Assembly (NCBI GenBank): GCA_025093555.1
Contig: JAIWNF010000016.1
Location: 744,001-808,000 of the forward strand
DNA from: Circinella umbellata
Lineage: Eukaryota > Mucoromycota > Mucoromycetes > Mucorales > Lichtheimiaceae
Direction of reading: 5' to 3'
DNA: 64,000 bases
In this document: one piece after another, positions 23,862 to 36,270 of the stretch
Layout of the letters: every line of letters starts with the position of its first letter
Numbering within the stretch: the first letter of the stretch is position 1
Notes under the pieces: generated by a model
Database searches by the model: none
Seen by the model: the letters and a program-made list of their open reading frames with translations, nothing else
Told to the model about the DNA's origin: nothing
Made by a program: the position numbers and the translations under genes

Positions 23862-26479
23862 ATGACAACGACAACAGATAATTCAGTATCATTAGAAGTT
23901 CAATGGCCCGTGATTGCTCCACCTTTAAACGACTTGACTAATAATACAGGACTCCATGATATTGAAGATAATAATAATGACTCTTCACCATATTTACAAC
24001 AAGAAGAAAAAAATGATGGTTCAACAACAACAGTACTTCATGCTACTACTACTATTACTAAAGAAACTACCATAATGGATGATAATCAACAATTGAAAAG
24101 ACAACAATCACAAGATTCATTATCTTATAATATGCAAAATATCCAATTGAATAGTCAGCCAAGTGATTATATGGATACAACGATGAATGATCATGATAAT
24201 ATCAAGATACCAATTTCACCTACAGCAGTAAAATTAGAAACACTTTCATCAACATCACCATCTACTTTGACTGTTGCTCAAACGCCACAACAACAAGAAG
24301 ATGAGATGTCGTGTGATCTCACAGTATCAACCACTAAAAGCAGTGGCACTACTGTACCATGTAAGCGCACGTGTGATGATTCCACAAATGATTACTCTGG
24401 TGATACCGATGTCAAACGAGTTCGTGGTGATAATGATTCTGTTTCATTATCAACATCTACTACTGCTGCTTCTATACCACAACCTAAAGAATGGTGTCGA
24501 CGATGTGGTATTACTAAAACACCTCGATGGCGTGGAGGACCCCTTGGTCGACATACGTAATGTGACCTTTAAACTTGTTAAAAAAAAAGAGAGAGAGTGA
24601 GAGAGTGATGTAACTTGAACTCGTTTAATTTTATTGTTATTATTGTTATAGTTTATGTAATGCTTGTGGATTAAAATGGAAACACGTTGGACGTCCTGCT
24701 GAAGGTTATAATAGCTTAACATATCCACCACCTGAACTTCCCGAACATTTACGACCTAGAGCTACTCAAGCAAAACCAAGAGTACCAAAGCCCATTAAGA
24801 ATATATTAAAAACAAATGTTACAAAGTCACTATCATCCAGAACCAATATCAGGAAAGGTAAATGTATAAATATAAATAGTCGAGTAAGAATAATAATAAT
24901 AATAATACTTTTTATATGTGTATATAAATAGAAAAACAGACATCATCATCACCATCATTATCGGATACTGAATCAAATAATACCAAACACACAACTACTG
25001 CTACTGCTACTACTACAATTATTGCAACACCTGATTATGACGAGTAAGGGAGAAAGAGAGAAAAAATAAGAAAGGGGATGGGTAGGAGAGAGAAGAAACC
25101 AATGTTAAGAATAATCTAACGTTTTCTCTTATTATTATTTTTTTAAAAAAAAAAAGTCAACCTAAAATTCCAAATAGTGTATTATTAAGAAAACGAAAAC
25201 AATTTTTAATTGCTGGATTGTATTCTTCTACTTATAAAGAACTACAATTATCAACCAAAGGAACATCTGCAAAACGACCACCACGTATATCTTGGAAAAA
25301 AGGATTAAACAACAACAACAATAATAATAATAATGAGGGAGGATCTTCATCATCTTTTCGATTTTCTATGCCTTTATTTCAAGGCGAATTTTTATTAAAT
25401 ACTGAATGTGATTTTAATCTACCTGCTGATATTTTACAAGAACATTATGGTGGTCGACTTCGACAAATATCAAATTATACCAAGATCAAAACAAGTAAAT
25501 AAAGGAAGAAAAGGGGGGGTGGAATAACTTTTGTAGTTACTCAATATACTTATGGTGATAATCTAATAGATATATATGTTGGACGAAGGCCGTGTAAAAC
25601 GGATCATGAAGCTGCTATATGTCAATGTGAAGTACCTTCTAATAATAAAATAGCAGGATGTGGTGAAGATTGTCTTAATAGGTAAGAACTTTATATAAAA
25701 GGAAATATAAGCTATATATAATATTAATATCATCTATCCTTCCTTTTCTCCCTCTTACCTTCTCTGATCCCCTTTTTTTGATGGTTAGGATGTTATTTTA
25801 TGAATGTGATCCTAAAACATGTCCTTGTGAAGATAAATGTACAAATCGACGATTTCAACAAAAGAAATATATTACTGAACTTGCACCTTTTCCTGTAAGT
25901 CTTATTTTTTCATTCAGTATAGCCTTAAAAAAACAAGAACTATATACTAAGATGGTTGGGATAATAAATTATAAATTATAGACAAAACATAGAGGATGGG
26001 GTTTACGTACATTAGTACCTATTCCTAAAGGTGAATTAGTAACAGAATATCGTGGAGAAGTTATTACTCATCAAATGGTCAAAGAACGTATGAATACTAT
26101 ATATAAAGGTCAACAAAACTTTTACTTTTTAGATTATGGTAATGGTGAAGTAATTGATGCTGGACTTAAAGGAAGTGAAGCACGATTCATTAATCATAGC
26201 TGTGATCCAAATTGTCATATTGAAAAATGGTAAGTAGAAAGAAGAAGAAGGGATAATTTTTTTATTTATTTATTAACTCTATTATAAAAATTTAGGGGAT
26301 TGAAAGGTGAACTATTTGTTGGAGTATTTTCATCTCGATATATTAATGCTGGAGAAGAATTATTTTATGATTATAATTTTTCAACATTTGGTGAAAGTGG
26401 AGATGATCAATTATGTCGCTGTGGCAGTGATAATTGTCGTGGTACTATTGGAAAGAAACGTCGTGATAATGGAGTGTAA
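23862..26479 (+). CDS. GATA zinc finger + AWS-SET-postSET histone methyltransferase (ASH1-like)
   Basis: Eight exons: 23862-24556, 24652-24857, 24932-25043, 25157-25494, 25537-25681, 25789-25894, 25982-26229 and 26296-26479; 677 residues with every phase matching. Residues 1-205 are Ser/Thr/Asn-rich. A GATA-type finger spans C212, C215, C234 and C237 (C-X2-C-X18-C-X2-C), containing TPRWRGGP and LCNACGLKWK; it is split by intron 1. A Cys-rich AWS region lies at about 465-525 (CQCEVP...CGEDCLNR...YECDPKTCPC). The SET domain begins near 535 (HRGWGLR), with RFINHSCDPNC and ELFYDYNF cofactor/catalytic motifs, and ends in post-SET CRCGSDNCRGTIG. The tail sequence is closest to ASH1-type enzymes, which methylate H3K36. 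Bromo, PHD and BAH domains of animal ASH1L are absent. Confidence 0.92.
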
Positions 26480-27574
26480 AAAAAATCAAAAGACTTATCT
26501 TTCCTTTATCCTCACACCCTTTCCTTGTCATTTTTTTCATGATTATAAGAATGTCATTTTTCCTCCCAACTTTATTTTTTTCTTTCTTTTCCCTGCTACA
26601 AAATATTTTTCTATCTCTTTTTTGTTACAACAAAAGTTTAAAACAGTCTTAGTGAATATATAAACCTCTTTTTTGACATGAATTATAATATAATATAATA
26701 ATATTTATAATAAAGAGATATTACTTTTTTTTACGTACTGCTAATTGTTATAATATGCTTTTGATGAGTTTAGAAAGCTTGTATATTTGTCATTGAACTA
26801 ATGAATTTAACTGTTTTTTCTTTTTCATTTGGGAATATTATGTGCATAGGTAGTAATATAGATTTGATAATAATTAATATCTTAGTGATAGAAGAATTCA
26901 TTTAAACTGTTGTCATTTTATTATGTACATCGGTTTTTTTTTTTGGGTTCTCGAACTTCTATTATTATTGTATATGATGATTATAGCTGGTATGTTATTA
27001 CTACTAGCAAGAAATAAGAGATGGAAAGAGTAAATGTGAACTTCGGCGATAACATTGTTAGTATAGAGATATATTATACATTTTTAGTTGTGTAATACTG
27101 ATGAAGCGATACAACACACTATACATAATATATTAAATTTGGCTATTACAACTTCAACGACATTAAACATTCAGTAGATTTGAATGATTTATTAGTGATA
27201 TGCTACTCATATATACATATAGGTAATATATAATCAATTTCTTTATTTATATAACTATTGACCAAGCTTTATTATCTTTTCACGTTTTAGTGTAGAAGTG
27301 ATAACTATTCATTATTGTAAATAATAATACATCAACTTTTTTTGTAAAGAAAAAATATTATTCAACAGCGCTCGGTCGAAAAGAAAAAAGTATCCATAAT
27401 GATAAGTCGAAAAATAGAGATAAATGGATATCTATTTCGTGAATGCTCTCTTAGTTACTATAGAGTAAAAGATTGATCACAATAACATCAAAATGATGGT
27501 TCTTTGTCATCAGAACTCGTTTGAAAAAAAGACAGTTTTCATTTATTATCACCACCACCAGCAGCAACATCATG

Positions 27575-27606
<32 letters not shown>

Positions 27607-28000
27607 TCGTAATATATTTTGGCGGATAACACCGTAGCCAATTAGAAATAGAATAGAACAAAAGATAATAAATAAATAAAGTATAAGTTGAAAGATGATG
27701 TTTTATTATATGAAATGTGAAGGAGTATTTATATATTTTCTAAACTACTTATAAGATATATGATAAACTAATAATGATAATATACGTGTTCGTGACTGAA
27801 GGTTGACTACGTGTTCGAATAATTATTATGATGATGTGACAGTGATATGGATTAACTACGTGGCAATATAAAAATAAAATACGTTTACAAAAGAAGTATC
27901 ACAAATGGATAAAAAAGGAAAATAGAGTTACTGCTATTTATGGCTACGACAAATTCACAAAAAACAAAAGATAAATCAATCAAATTTGATGATTAAGCAG
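26480..28000. other. Intergenic, 1.5 kb
   Basis: AT-rich 3' flank of the SET gene leading to the tRNA gene. Apart from the poly(A) run at 27575-27602 I see nothing definable. Confidence 0.5.
27575..27602 (+). repeat. Poly(A) run of 28
   Basis: An uninterrupted A28 follows a CACCACCAGCAGCAACATC stretch. It could be slippage or the tail of an old retroposed transcript; no upstream transcript-like sequence is recognised. Confidence 0.85.
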
Positions 28001-28083
28001 TGAAGAGAGTGGGATTCGAACCCACGCCTCCGAAGAGATCAGGGCCTTAACCTGACGCCTTAGACCAACTCGGCCATCTCTCC
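28001..28083 (-). tRNA. tRNA-Leu (anticodon AAG)
   Basis: Read on the minus strand, a full class II tRNA folds: 7-bp acceptor stem GGAGAGA with TCTCTTC (one G-T pair) and discriminator A, D-arm GCCGAGTTGGTCTAAGGC, anticodon stem TCAGG/CCTGA with loop TTAAGGC (anticodon AAG), a variable arm around CTCTTCGGAG, and T-arm with GGTTCGAATCC. No intron. The internal A and B boxes for RNA polymerase III are the D- and T-arm sequences. AAG is read as IAG and decodes CUN leucine codons. Confidence 0.95.
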
Positions 28084-29766
28084 TGCTGATGTCTACCCTA
28101 CTGTACAAAACGTTATATGACTACAATGTCTTGTATGGCAACAAAATATATATATTATATATATTATTTTTATATTAAAATAATATATACACTATGTTGT
28201 ATTATAAGAACATTATCTCTTTATCCCAGATAAAATAAGAAATCATATTTAAAATACAGACATGAACAGAAACTCAATTCTATAAAGGAAACTGAGCAAA
28301 ACTGTATAATAATACCTTATGCCTTATCAACAACTTAGATTATAGTAGTAATATCAGGGCAAAGCCCAATACACTCAGAACAAATAGTAGCTATAGTAAT
28401 CTTCTCAGTATTAATAACTAATCTCAAGTACCCAACTTTACTATTAATCACCTACACTATTCTATTAACTAAGCCCTATAGCTTATAGAATAGAAATCAT
28501 ATAAATATAAGTTGTAAATATTATACCTTTATTCTAGTTTTTAAATTATTATCAAAGATATATAACAAAAAGTCTCAAAGGATTTATACCTTGTCTGTTT
28601 TTATTTTCTACTCTTATTAAAATAGCTATCACATATTATAATAGTTTATTTTGTATTATTTTTGAATAAAATCTACCTAATCATTCACTTGTATAGCTTA
28701 TTTCTTATTACTATATTTAATTTTTTATCTAATTTCTTCTATAATAATATATATATTATATTCTTTACTTCTATGTAAATCAAAATATAAGAGAAGATAA
28801 TAATAATATTATAATATTATAATATTATAATAATATATACTTTATGGTTTTTGATATTTCCTTTTGAATTCTTTAAACTTTAGATATTACTACTATATTT
28901 TTATTTAAAGCTCTTTCTTAAAAATGATTTTCTAGCTACTAATTCTGACATATACTATTTTATTCTAAAATCCATTGACTCTATATTATAATGCCTAAAG
29001 TTATAATGACCTCTTTAACCTATTATTACTGTAAGTATTATATCATCAAGAAGACTATTATATAGTAGTAGTAAATAGTAAGTAATAATTAACTCTTAAA
29101 ATCTAAAGTATAGCTGTATAAGATCTTCACTATAATATTTTATTATTTTTTTATCTTTATATATATACCAGACATATAAATAACAAGGTAGAAGAGGAAA
29201 TAGAAAAAGAAAAAGAGCTGGCCATATTACCTTATTCATAATTACTACCACTATTATAACCTAAAAAACAGAGACAGAAAGAATAGAATAGTAATTAGTA
29301 AATATGATATACTTTTCTCTTTCTATATTTTAAAAGTATAATAGCTGACGCTCGAAACTGTCTATCTTGAATAAAGTACTTAAAAGAGAAGCTCATGTAA
29401 ATAATATTAGCTTGAATATAATAGGTTGCTTCTAAGTTTTATTTCTTTTTATCTCTGTTAGTTAATCCTCTTAGCTATACTGCTTTCTATATATAATTGT
29501 ATATAACAAGAAGTTATTGAGTTGATTGTTGACCTATCATTATATATATATATATATATATATCTAAATAAATTTACTATGTACCATTATTCAATCTGAT
29601 AAAAAGAAAGTATCAGAATAAATAAAATAAGAATACGTATATGTGCGCGTGAATCTAATTTTTAAATCTACACGGTCTTTTTTTTTTATAGCCAGTTGAC
29701 TTTTTTCTTTTTGCTGGTAAAAAAGTTACTTGATACTTCTCGTTTTTCTTCACATAAAACATAACC
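28084..29766. other. CpG-void, extremely AT-rich block beside the tRNA gene
   Basis: From 28113 to 29348 there is not one CG dinucleotide (1236 bp), and only two (in GACGCTCGA, 29349-29354) before 29635. TpA and simple (TA)n runs dominate, for example 29541-29565. No reading frame of note. The last ~100 bp (T-rich, 29670-29760) is the promoter side of the Leo1 gene. Confidence 0.8.
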
Positions 29767-31194
29767 ATGTCCGACGAAGAAGGACACGACTTTGGAAATC
29801 TATTCGGTTCTGGTGACGAAGCTTCTGATTTAGAAGGCGATCAATCATTATCTCCATCACCTGGTCCACGGGATCGTTCTCCAACTCCTGAAGACGATAA
29901 CTTGTTTGGTAGTGAACCAGAACAACAAAGCGATGATTATGATCGAAAAGCGAGTAAACGACCAGCAAGGTAATAATAATAATAATAATAATAATAATGC
30001 CGAGTATCTCTCTCCCCAACAACAACAGCAACAACGAATAAACGTCAGCTTCTTTAATATTCATTCGCCCATTGAAATGATTATATACTATTTATTAGAC
30101 ATTTTGAATCAGAAGATATTGAGGAAACACAAGGACGAACTGAAGATTATGATAATATGGATGAGGACGATTACGGAAGTGATCAAGAATATGGCAAACA
30201 AAAGAAGCAACGAATTGAAATTGACGTTAGTATGCCATCATTACCTCTCCCAGTATCTTCAGACGGCAAAGTAAGTAGAATATATAGTTTTGTGTTATAG
30301 AGAATAGTTAGATATTAATATTAATATTATTTCTTATGAATAGTTTTATTTAGCAAAAGTTCCACGCTTTTTAGATATTGAAACACAACCATTTGATTTA
30401 GATGAAATTCGAGCACAAAATGAAAGATATCTTGGTCAAGGACAAGATGAACGTGTTTTACAACAAATGGAACATACAATTCGATGGCGTACAGGTGTGG
30501 ATGATTATGGAGATGAGGTAATTATTGAATGAATTATATACGGAATATATATTAAATAATATACTAAAATATACATATATATATATATTAGATAATTGAA
30601 TCAAATACATATTTAGTTGAATGGGAAGATGGTACTACATCACTTCGTGTTGGAAATCAATTATTTGATGCTGGACGAAAATCGTTTGGGAAAGAAGAAC
30701 ATACTTATCTTCTTGCACATCAAACAACATCTGGTGTATTAGAGAGTCATGCTGAAGTGACTGATCAAATGACCTTTAGACCTTACGATATTCATAGCGA
30801 TACACATCGACAATTAAGTGATCAAGTATCCAGTGAACAAAACAGACGTATTAAAAAGACTAAAATGTTTTTCACTGAAAAGGATCCAGAAAAATTCAGA
30901 AATGATGCTGAAAAAGAAGAAAATGAACGATTACAAGCACAAAAGAAACTTGAAAATCAACGACGACGAGCAGATGATCGATACACAACACCAGCTACTA
31001 CATCATCAGGAACATCACATAGAGCTGATAATTATGGACAAGATGACTTTGTGGATGATGATGAAGAAGAAGAGGATTTTGTGGATGATGACGAAGAAGA
31101 AGAAGAAGAAGAAGAAGAAGAGGATTATTCATCAGGTGAAGAAGAAGAAAGGGAACGAAGGCTCAATCGACTTAAACGTACAGCAGACTTTTAA
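29767..31194 (+). CDS. LEO1: Leo1, PAF1 transcription-elongation complex subunit
   Basis: Four exons, 29767-29969, 30099-30270, 30344-30517 and 30592-31194, give 383 residues. The N-terminus is acidic (DEEGHDFGNLFGSGDEASD, repeated NLFGS). The Leo1 core runs from about 125 to 285: LPLPVSSDGKFYLAKVPRFL, ETQPFD, ENTIRW-like HTIRWRTG, SNTYLVEWEDGTTSLRVGNQ, and the FRPYDIHSDTHRQL block. A basic helix (EKFRNDAEKEENERLQAQKK) and a very acidic tail follow. Leo1 pairs with Paf1 within the Paf1 complex on RNA polymerase II and supports H2B ubiquitination and elongation. Intron 1 opens with an (AAT)n run. It converges on the elongin C gene with about 0.38 kb between stop codons. Confidence 0.95.
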
Positions 31195-31575
31195 AAAAAC
31201 AAGACGACAAATACTTTCATTCGAACCTTTTCAACCTAAACACATACTACCACTACCTTTTTTTCTAAACAACAAGTTTACCTTTTATCAATTGAAATAA
31301 TATATCATGGGTACGCTTTCATCAACATAAAAAAAACAAAGTACTTTTTTTTTTCTTATAATTTGCATGAACTAGGAGTCATTTGACTTGTTAATACGAT
31401 ATATGTAAATCCCTCTTTTTTTTTTTTCTAAAATAATATTGTTATGATAAATATGGGGTCTGGTAGGTGGAACGAAAAGAAGAAAAGAAAGTTAACTTAG
31501 CATAAAGAGAATAAAGAATTGATTATATACAATAATTATCATAAGATAGATAAATATTTATAATTATAACATTTG
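31195..31575. other. Convergent 3' flanks of Leo1 and elongin C
   Basis: AT-rich sequence with T- and A-runs; terminators of two convergent genes must lie here, but no specific element is defined. Confidence 0.4.
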
Positions 31576-32097
31576 TTAACATTCAAGGAAGTCAGCTGTC
31601 ATCAATGTTTCTAACACTACTTCAGGATCCACCTTGAATTCCGGGATTTCAGTAGTACAGCCTTCATATTGCCACTTGTAATATAAATATCGACATACAA
31701 TTTCAAGGATCACTGCCCTATATTATAGAAATTCATTTAACAAGAGCAAAATAAAAAGCGCAGTTTTTCCTTTTATACATATATATTCTTTTTATACATA
31801 TATATATAGTCACGCTTTTTTTTCCCTTACTTGATGTCACGAAAAGGAATTTCCTTCTCAAAAGATTCTTTAAATTGAGCTGTTTATATAATATTTATTA
31901 AATAACTTTGCCATTTTTTCTATTCATTATTTAAAACATTCATATAATTTATGAGAAAAGAAAACCAAACCTGGACCAACAAGCATATTTTTAATGGTAC
32001 CCGATCGCATGGCAGCTTCACGATGAATAACAAATTCAAAACCGTCAGCACTAATAAGTTTCACGTATTCTGAAGGAGTCTCGTTATTTGTGCTCAT
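31576..32097 (-). CDS. Elongin C
   Basis: Three exons, 32097-31971, 31879-31831 and 31717-31576, give 105 residues, close to the ~100-112 of the family. The sequence follows elongin [31 protein letters not shown], then [19 protein letters not shown], and the C-terminal FLEC end. Elongin C is a Skp1-like BTB/POZ-fold adaptor that binds BC-box proteins and a cullin in ubiquitin ligases, and binds elongin A in transcription. The missing ~7 residues relative to animals come from the N-terminal region. The first donor is GTTTGG, an acceptable variant. Confidence 0.95.
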
Positions 32098-35000
32098 CGT
32101 TGACTTTATTATTATTATTATTGGGTTTATATAGTCTATAATATATGTGAAAGAAAAGAGGAAAAAAAAGGGGGGGGGTGAGTTGAGATAGAATATAAAA
32201 AAAATGCCGAACCGTTTTTTTTGTCGTTTGGTAGCGACAAAATGAATAATGGCATGTATCAAAATTAGTATTGAAAACACTATGAATGAATAAGGATAAA
32301 CTTGAAGTTTTGTTTGCTAATACTAAATCCCACTATATTTATATAATCGTTGTCTAAGAAACATCATTTTTATCCATCAACATTCACTGACTACCGGCCA
32401 TATATTAGGAAATAGGTATGTATGCGTGATTATATGTAGCGTGTGCCATTATCTTTTAATGTATTTTGTAGAACAAAAAGTGTATATAATTAATATATCT
32501 AATATGATTATTAATTGCTAGCTAATAAATAGTGTTTTGATACATTTCAAAAGAGAAAGAAATATGGTTATGCTGAAATTAGAAATAAAAATACCTACTA
32601 TTATAGTAATCTAGTAAATAGAATAAAATACAAGAAATTGAAGAAAGTTTAATATATAGATTATAAAATAAAGAATCGATAGTAGTATGATATATCCACA
32701 AAAACACCCTTATAGACCACTTTATCTTAGCCGTGGGCTTTTTCATCTTATCCTTTGATAGATGGCAAGATAGTTCATGTTCTGTCAATCAAAATAATAT
32801 AGATAAAAGGAGACATGAATAAGTTAACGCGACCCCAAAAGAACAAAGCTGGACTGAACCTTATTTGATCAAGTAAAATATTCTCTTTATTATATTAATT
32901 CGTCATTATCAAAAAGAATATCCGGCTATGTGTGTATGGACATATACAGTCTTTAAATTTCTAATGATTGTGTAAATCGTGTAATATAAAAAAAATGGTC
33001 TTTATATAGCTGACTATACAATTTGTCAACGGTAGTCGGAATATCTAGCACAACACCAGAACTTTCTTCATCAACAGGATTTGACACAGAAGCCTCGCCG
33101 CCTGCAAGTTTGTTGAAATCTATACAAACTTCTTTATTTTGACTTTTTTTCTCTCGTAGAATTACTGAAATCCCTTTTATCTTCTATTTGTCAAGGTCTA
33201 ACCGCACCATATTCGCCTTTATCAACGGGAAAGACTGTTATAAATGTCATCATGGCCACGCTTGACCCCCCTCGGACAAAAAGAGCCACGACAGAAGGAT
33301 CTGTCCTAACGACGAAATCTTGAAAGAAGGATTGACACCGTTTGCAAGTTCGTCGGTACCTACCAGAGTGGCTTCTTTATATTCTTTTTTGATAGATGGT
33401 AAGCTGTCAACATAAGTAGCAGAAAAATGCTTTGCACTTATAAAATGCGACGCTATCAAGAAATCCAGTCCAACAGCCATATCTTCTTTTATATCATTGG
33501 CTTTTAAAACTAAAGCGGCGAGAAAATTTGTCATGGTAGAAAGACCTGGAGACACATTTACCGAATTAGCATTATTACTAGCGATAACACTATTGGACTG
33601 CTTCAAAGATGGTAACATGTTGGCTGCAATAGCTGAAGCAAGCGCATCAAGCACCGAACATCTTACACATGTTCGAAATCCTCTATTGTAACAGGATAGA
33701 CAATTAGTTCAGTACCGCTCATAGGAGTGTGTTCCTCTGGCAGTGATTGCTCTTGTACTGGTGGCATAAAAGCCAATGCACGCAACAGCAGGCTATGAAG
33801 CAGCAACCAACCGAGGCTTCTTGTACGTGGTTATCCATGGACAAGGGGTTGCTATCAATGTCCCTGGCGGCAGAACCAAACTACCCAGCAGCTACAGAAG
33901 AGACTGAATTGAAATCGTTAAATAAATCCTTTTTTTTTCAGGAAAAAAAGTTAATTTTATTGAAGAAGTGGTGCTATGTTGATATGCCACAAAAGCGGTG
34001 TCAGCTTCATGCTCCACTAATGTCACAACAACACTATTGCTAATAATAACCTTGGGTATCAAAAGTGAACAATTATCTTGGTATAGAACGAGAACTAAAG
34101 TTTGGATGGTAATACTGGAACTAATACATGTGTATATAACGAGCGACGCCATTAAGTATGTTAAGAAAGGTTAACTTGGGGCAAAACCTACACCAACCAC
34201 CAAGTTTATGGCCGTGGAATGTTCACAATTTCACAGATCCAGCTGGATCAGAGTTCATAGCTGGTGGTTTATTATCATGTGAGTTAGAGACAACAATACA
34301 CGCATGTAAGAAAGAAAAATTTATTACCCAATATTACCTTTAAAAGTACAGCTAAAAGTTTACACCAAGAACATGTACTGGCCAGAGTTAGTAATAGGTA
34401 TATAAGAGTGACAATAAGCCTTCCACACCAAAATGCTTTACCAGCAGCTTTTCTAAAGGCAAAGCAACTGGTAGCACGCGTTTTCTCTTCTTGATTTTTG
34501 CCCACAACAGGCGGTTCACACAACATACGCCTCAAATGAGAGGCTACGCTGGGTACATCGTATGCAAAGTTGCAGCTTCTTAGCGGGAACGGCAAAACGC
34601 AATTAGCAACAGAATATATATCCAGTAATGTACATTATTGTAATGTTGTAAGACTACGGCGATATGTTCAAATACGAGATTATTGATCGACATGCTCATC
34701 CTCCAAATAATCCAAGATTTGATGATGCATAGTTAATTGTGTGATTGAATATAGATATATTAAGATAGATATTCTATATAAAAATGTTAGAAATTGATGT
34801 TAGATGGCATACATTAGTTAGACATTAATTAGACTCTGATATTTTGACGTGTATAAATAAAGGGTCTTCTGACATCCAGAAAAACCATATCGTTTTTATT
34901 ATCATATATTTAAGCCCTCTTTCTTCCTACCCACCTCAATATTTATTAAGCTTCTTTAATACAAACTATCTGGTTGGAGCTGATTGTAAGTATACAATAA

Positions 35001-36270
35001 TCGGTTATGCGCTATACCAAACACGAGAAAAACGAGATAAATGCCATAAGAGCACAGAGTACACACAGGGAAAATCAAAACAGATGTAATAGATAGGGTC
35101 CATGGCGAGGAGTGCAAAAGATTAGAAAGATATAATCAAAACATAAAAGTTCCAAGGGTTTTCGCGCAAAAAACGTTCTAGTAGTCAATGTATAAGCAGT
35201 AAAGTAAAAAGAAGAAGGAAGAAAAAGAAAAATCTGGGGACGAAGTATTATACTCTATTGTTTATGAAAAAGAAATGTGACTTTTCACTTATCATTTTTT
35301 TCTTGGCAAAAAGCGTGATAAAGAATGGAAAAACTTATTATAAAAGCATTGTCAAGAAAATGGAATATCACGACTTAACCTTTATTTTCCACCAACTGTG
35401 TGGTTCCTGTATAATTTACGTACAGTTTATATTTGCTTATCAATTTTAAATATATAGCAGTACCCCTAAAAAACTTATTAATAAAGCGTCTGTTTTATTA
35501 ATAAAAGGCAATTCTTAGAAATGTTATTAGAGTAGCAGTCAATAACAGAGTACTTAATTAAAAGAAATGTTACTAGACTTAACTGTCAAATATGTTGCCT
35601 TTTTGGTCTAGTTAATAATATTTATCTTCTATTATTGTTCTTCACATATACTAATAAAGCATGTTTGTTATTAGACCCATACAAATACACTTTTATATCA
35701 TCCATAATCTCTGCCATTATTGCCTTTCTTTATTTATATACAGACATTATTATTGTAAAAGACTGTCAAAATACAGGGCAGTTTGATTAAACTGATTTAT
35801 CTGTTGTCGTCGAATTTTGACTCATCACTTTCTTTTTGTGTAGCCGTGTCACATACAACTATGTAATACAAAATTTTACCCATCAAGTAATTCTTTCTCT
35901 TAGTTCACCTGAATCAGCATCCTTTTTATACAACAGCTAATAAAACACTTTACGACAAAACCACCTTTTCATTATCATGGTATACACTTCGTGTTGAAAA
36001 AAACGTGTAAAAATGTGAAGACAACAACAACTTGATGCTCATAACGTTTGTTATTCCTCACAGCACGGTAAGAATAATATTAGTAAAAACAAAGGAGGGC
36101 TACAATTAATAACACTAGCTGCAAAAAACTCTGCATGAAAATATAGTGTTCTTTACTTGTTTTCTTAAAATACAGTTAAAACGTTCAGCACTATTGTGAT
36201 AAACAATAAAAGAAAAACAGTCGAATTATTGGTTGATAAGAGATAAGAGTGTAAAATACAATGAGTTTTT
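32098..36270. other. Intergenic, 4.2 kb, with decayed coding fragments
   Basis: 32.1-33.0 kb and 34.7-36.2 kb are AT-rich and show nothing. 33.0-34.65 kb has higher GC and coding-like but interrupted frames, listed separately. Confidence 0.5.
33250..34640 (-). pseudogene. Decayed coding region of unknown family
   Basis: On the minus strand, 33654-33250 is open for 134 residues (LDALASAIAANMLPSLKQSN and onward), and another coding-like stretch upstream (about 33810-33690, residues like MPPVQEQSLPEEHTPMSGTE) ends in a stop just before it in a different frame. A third open piece, 34595-34284, is Cys/Arg-rich (LRRMLCEPPVVGKNQ). GC content is higher than in the flanks. I do not recognise the family. 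A relic of a transposon-linked gene is the simplest reading; an intron-containing live gene is less likely. Confidence 0.35.
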
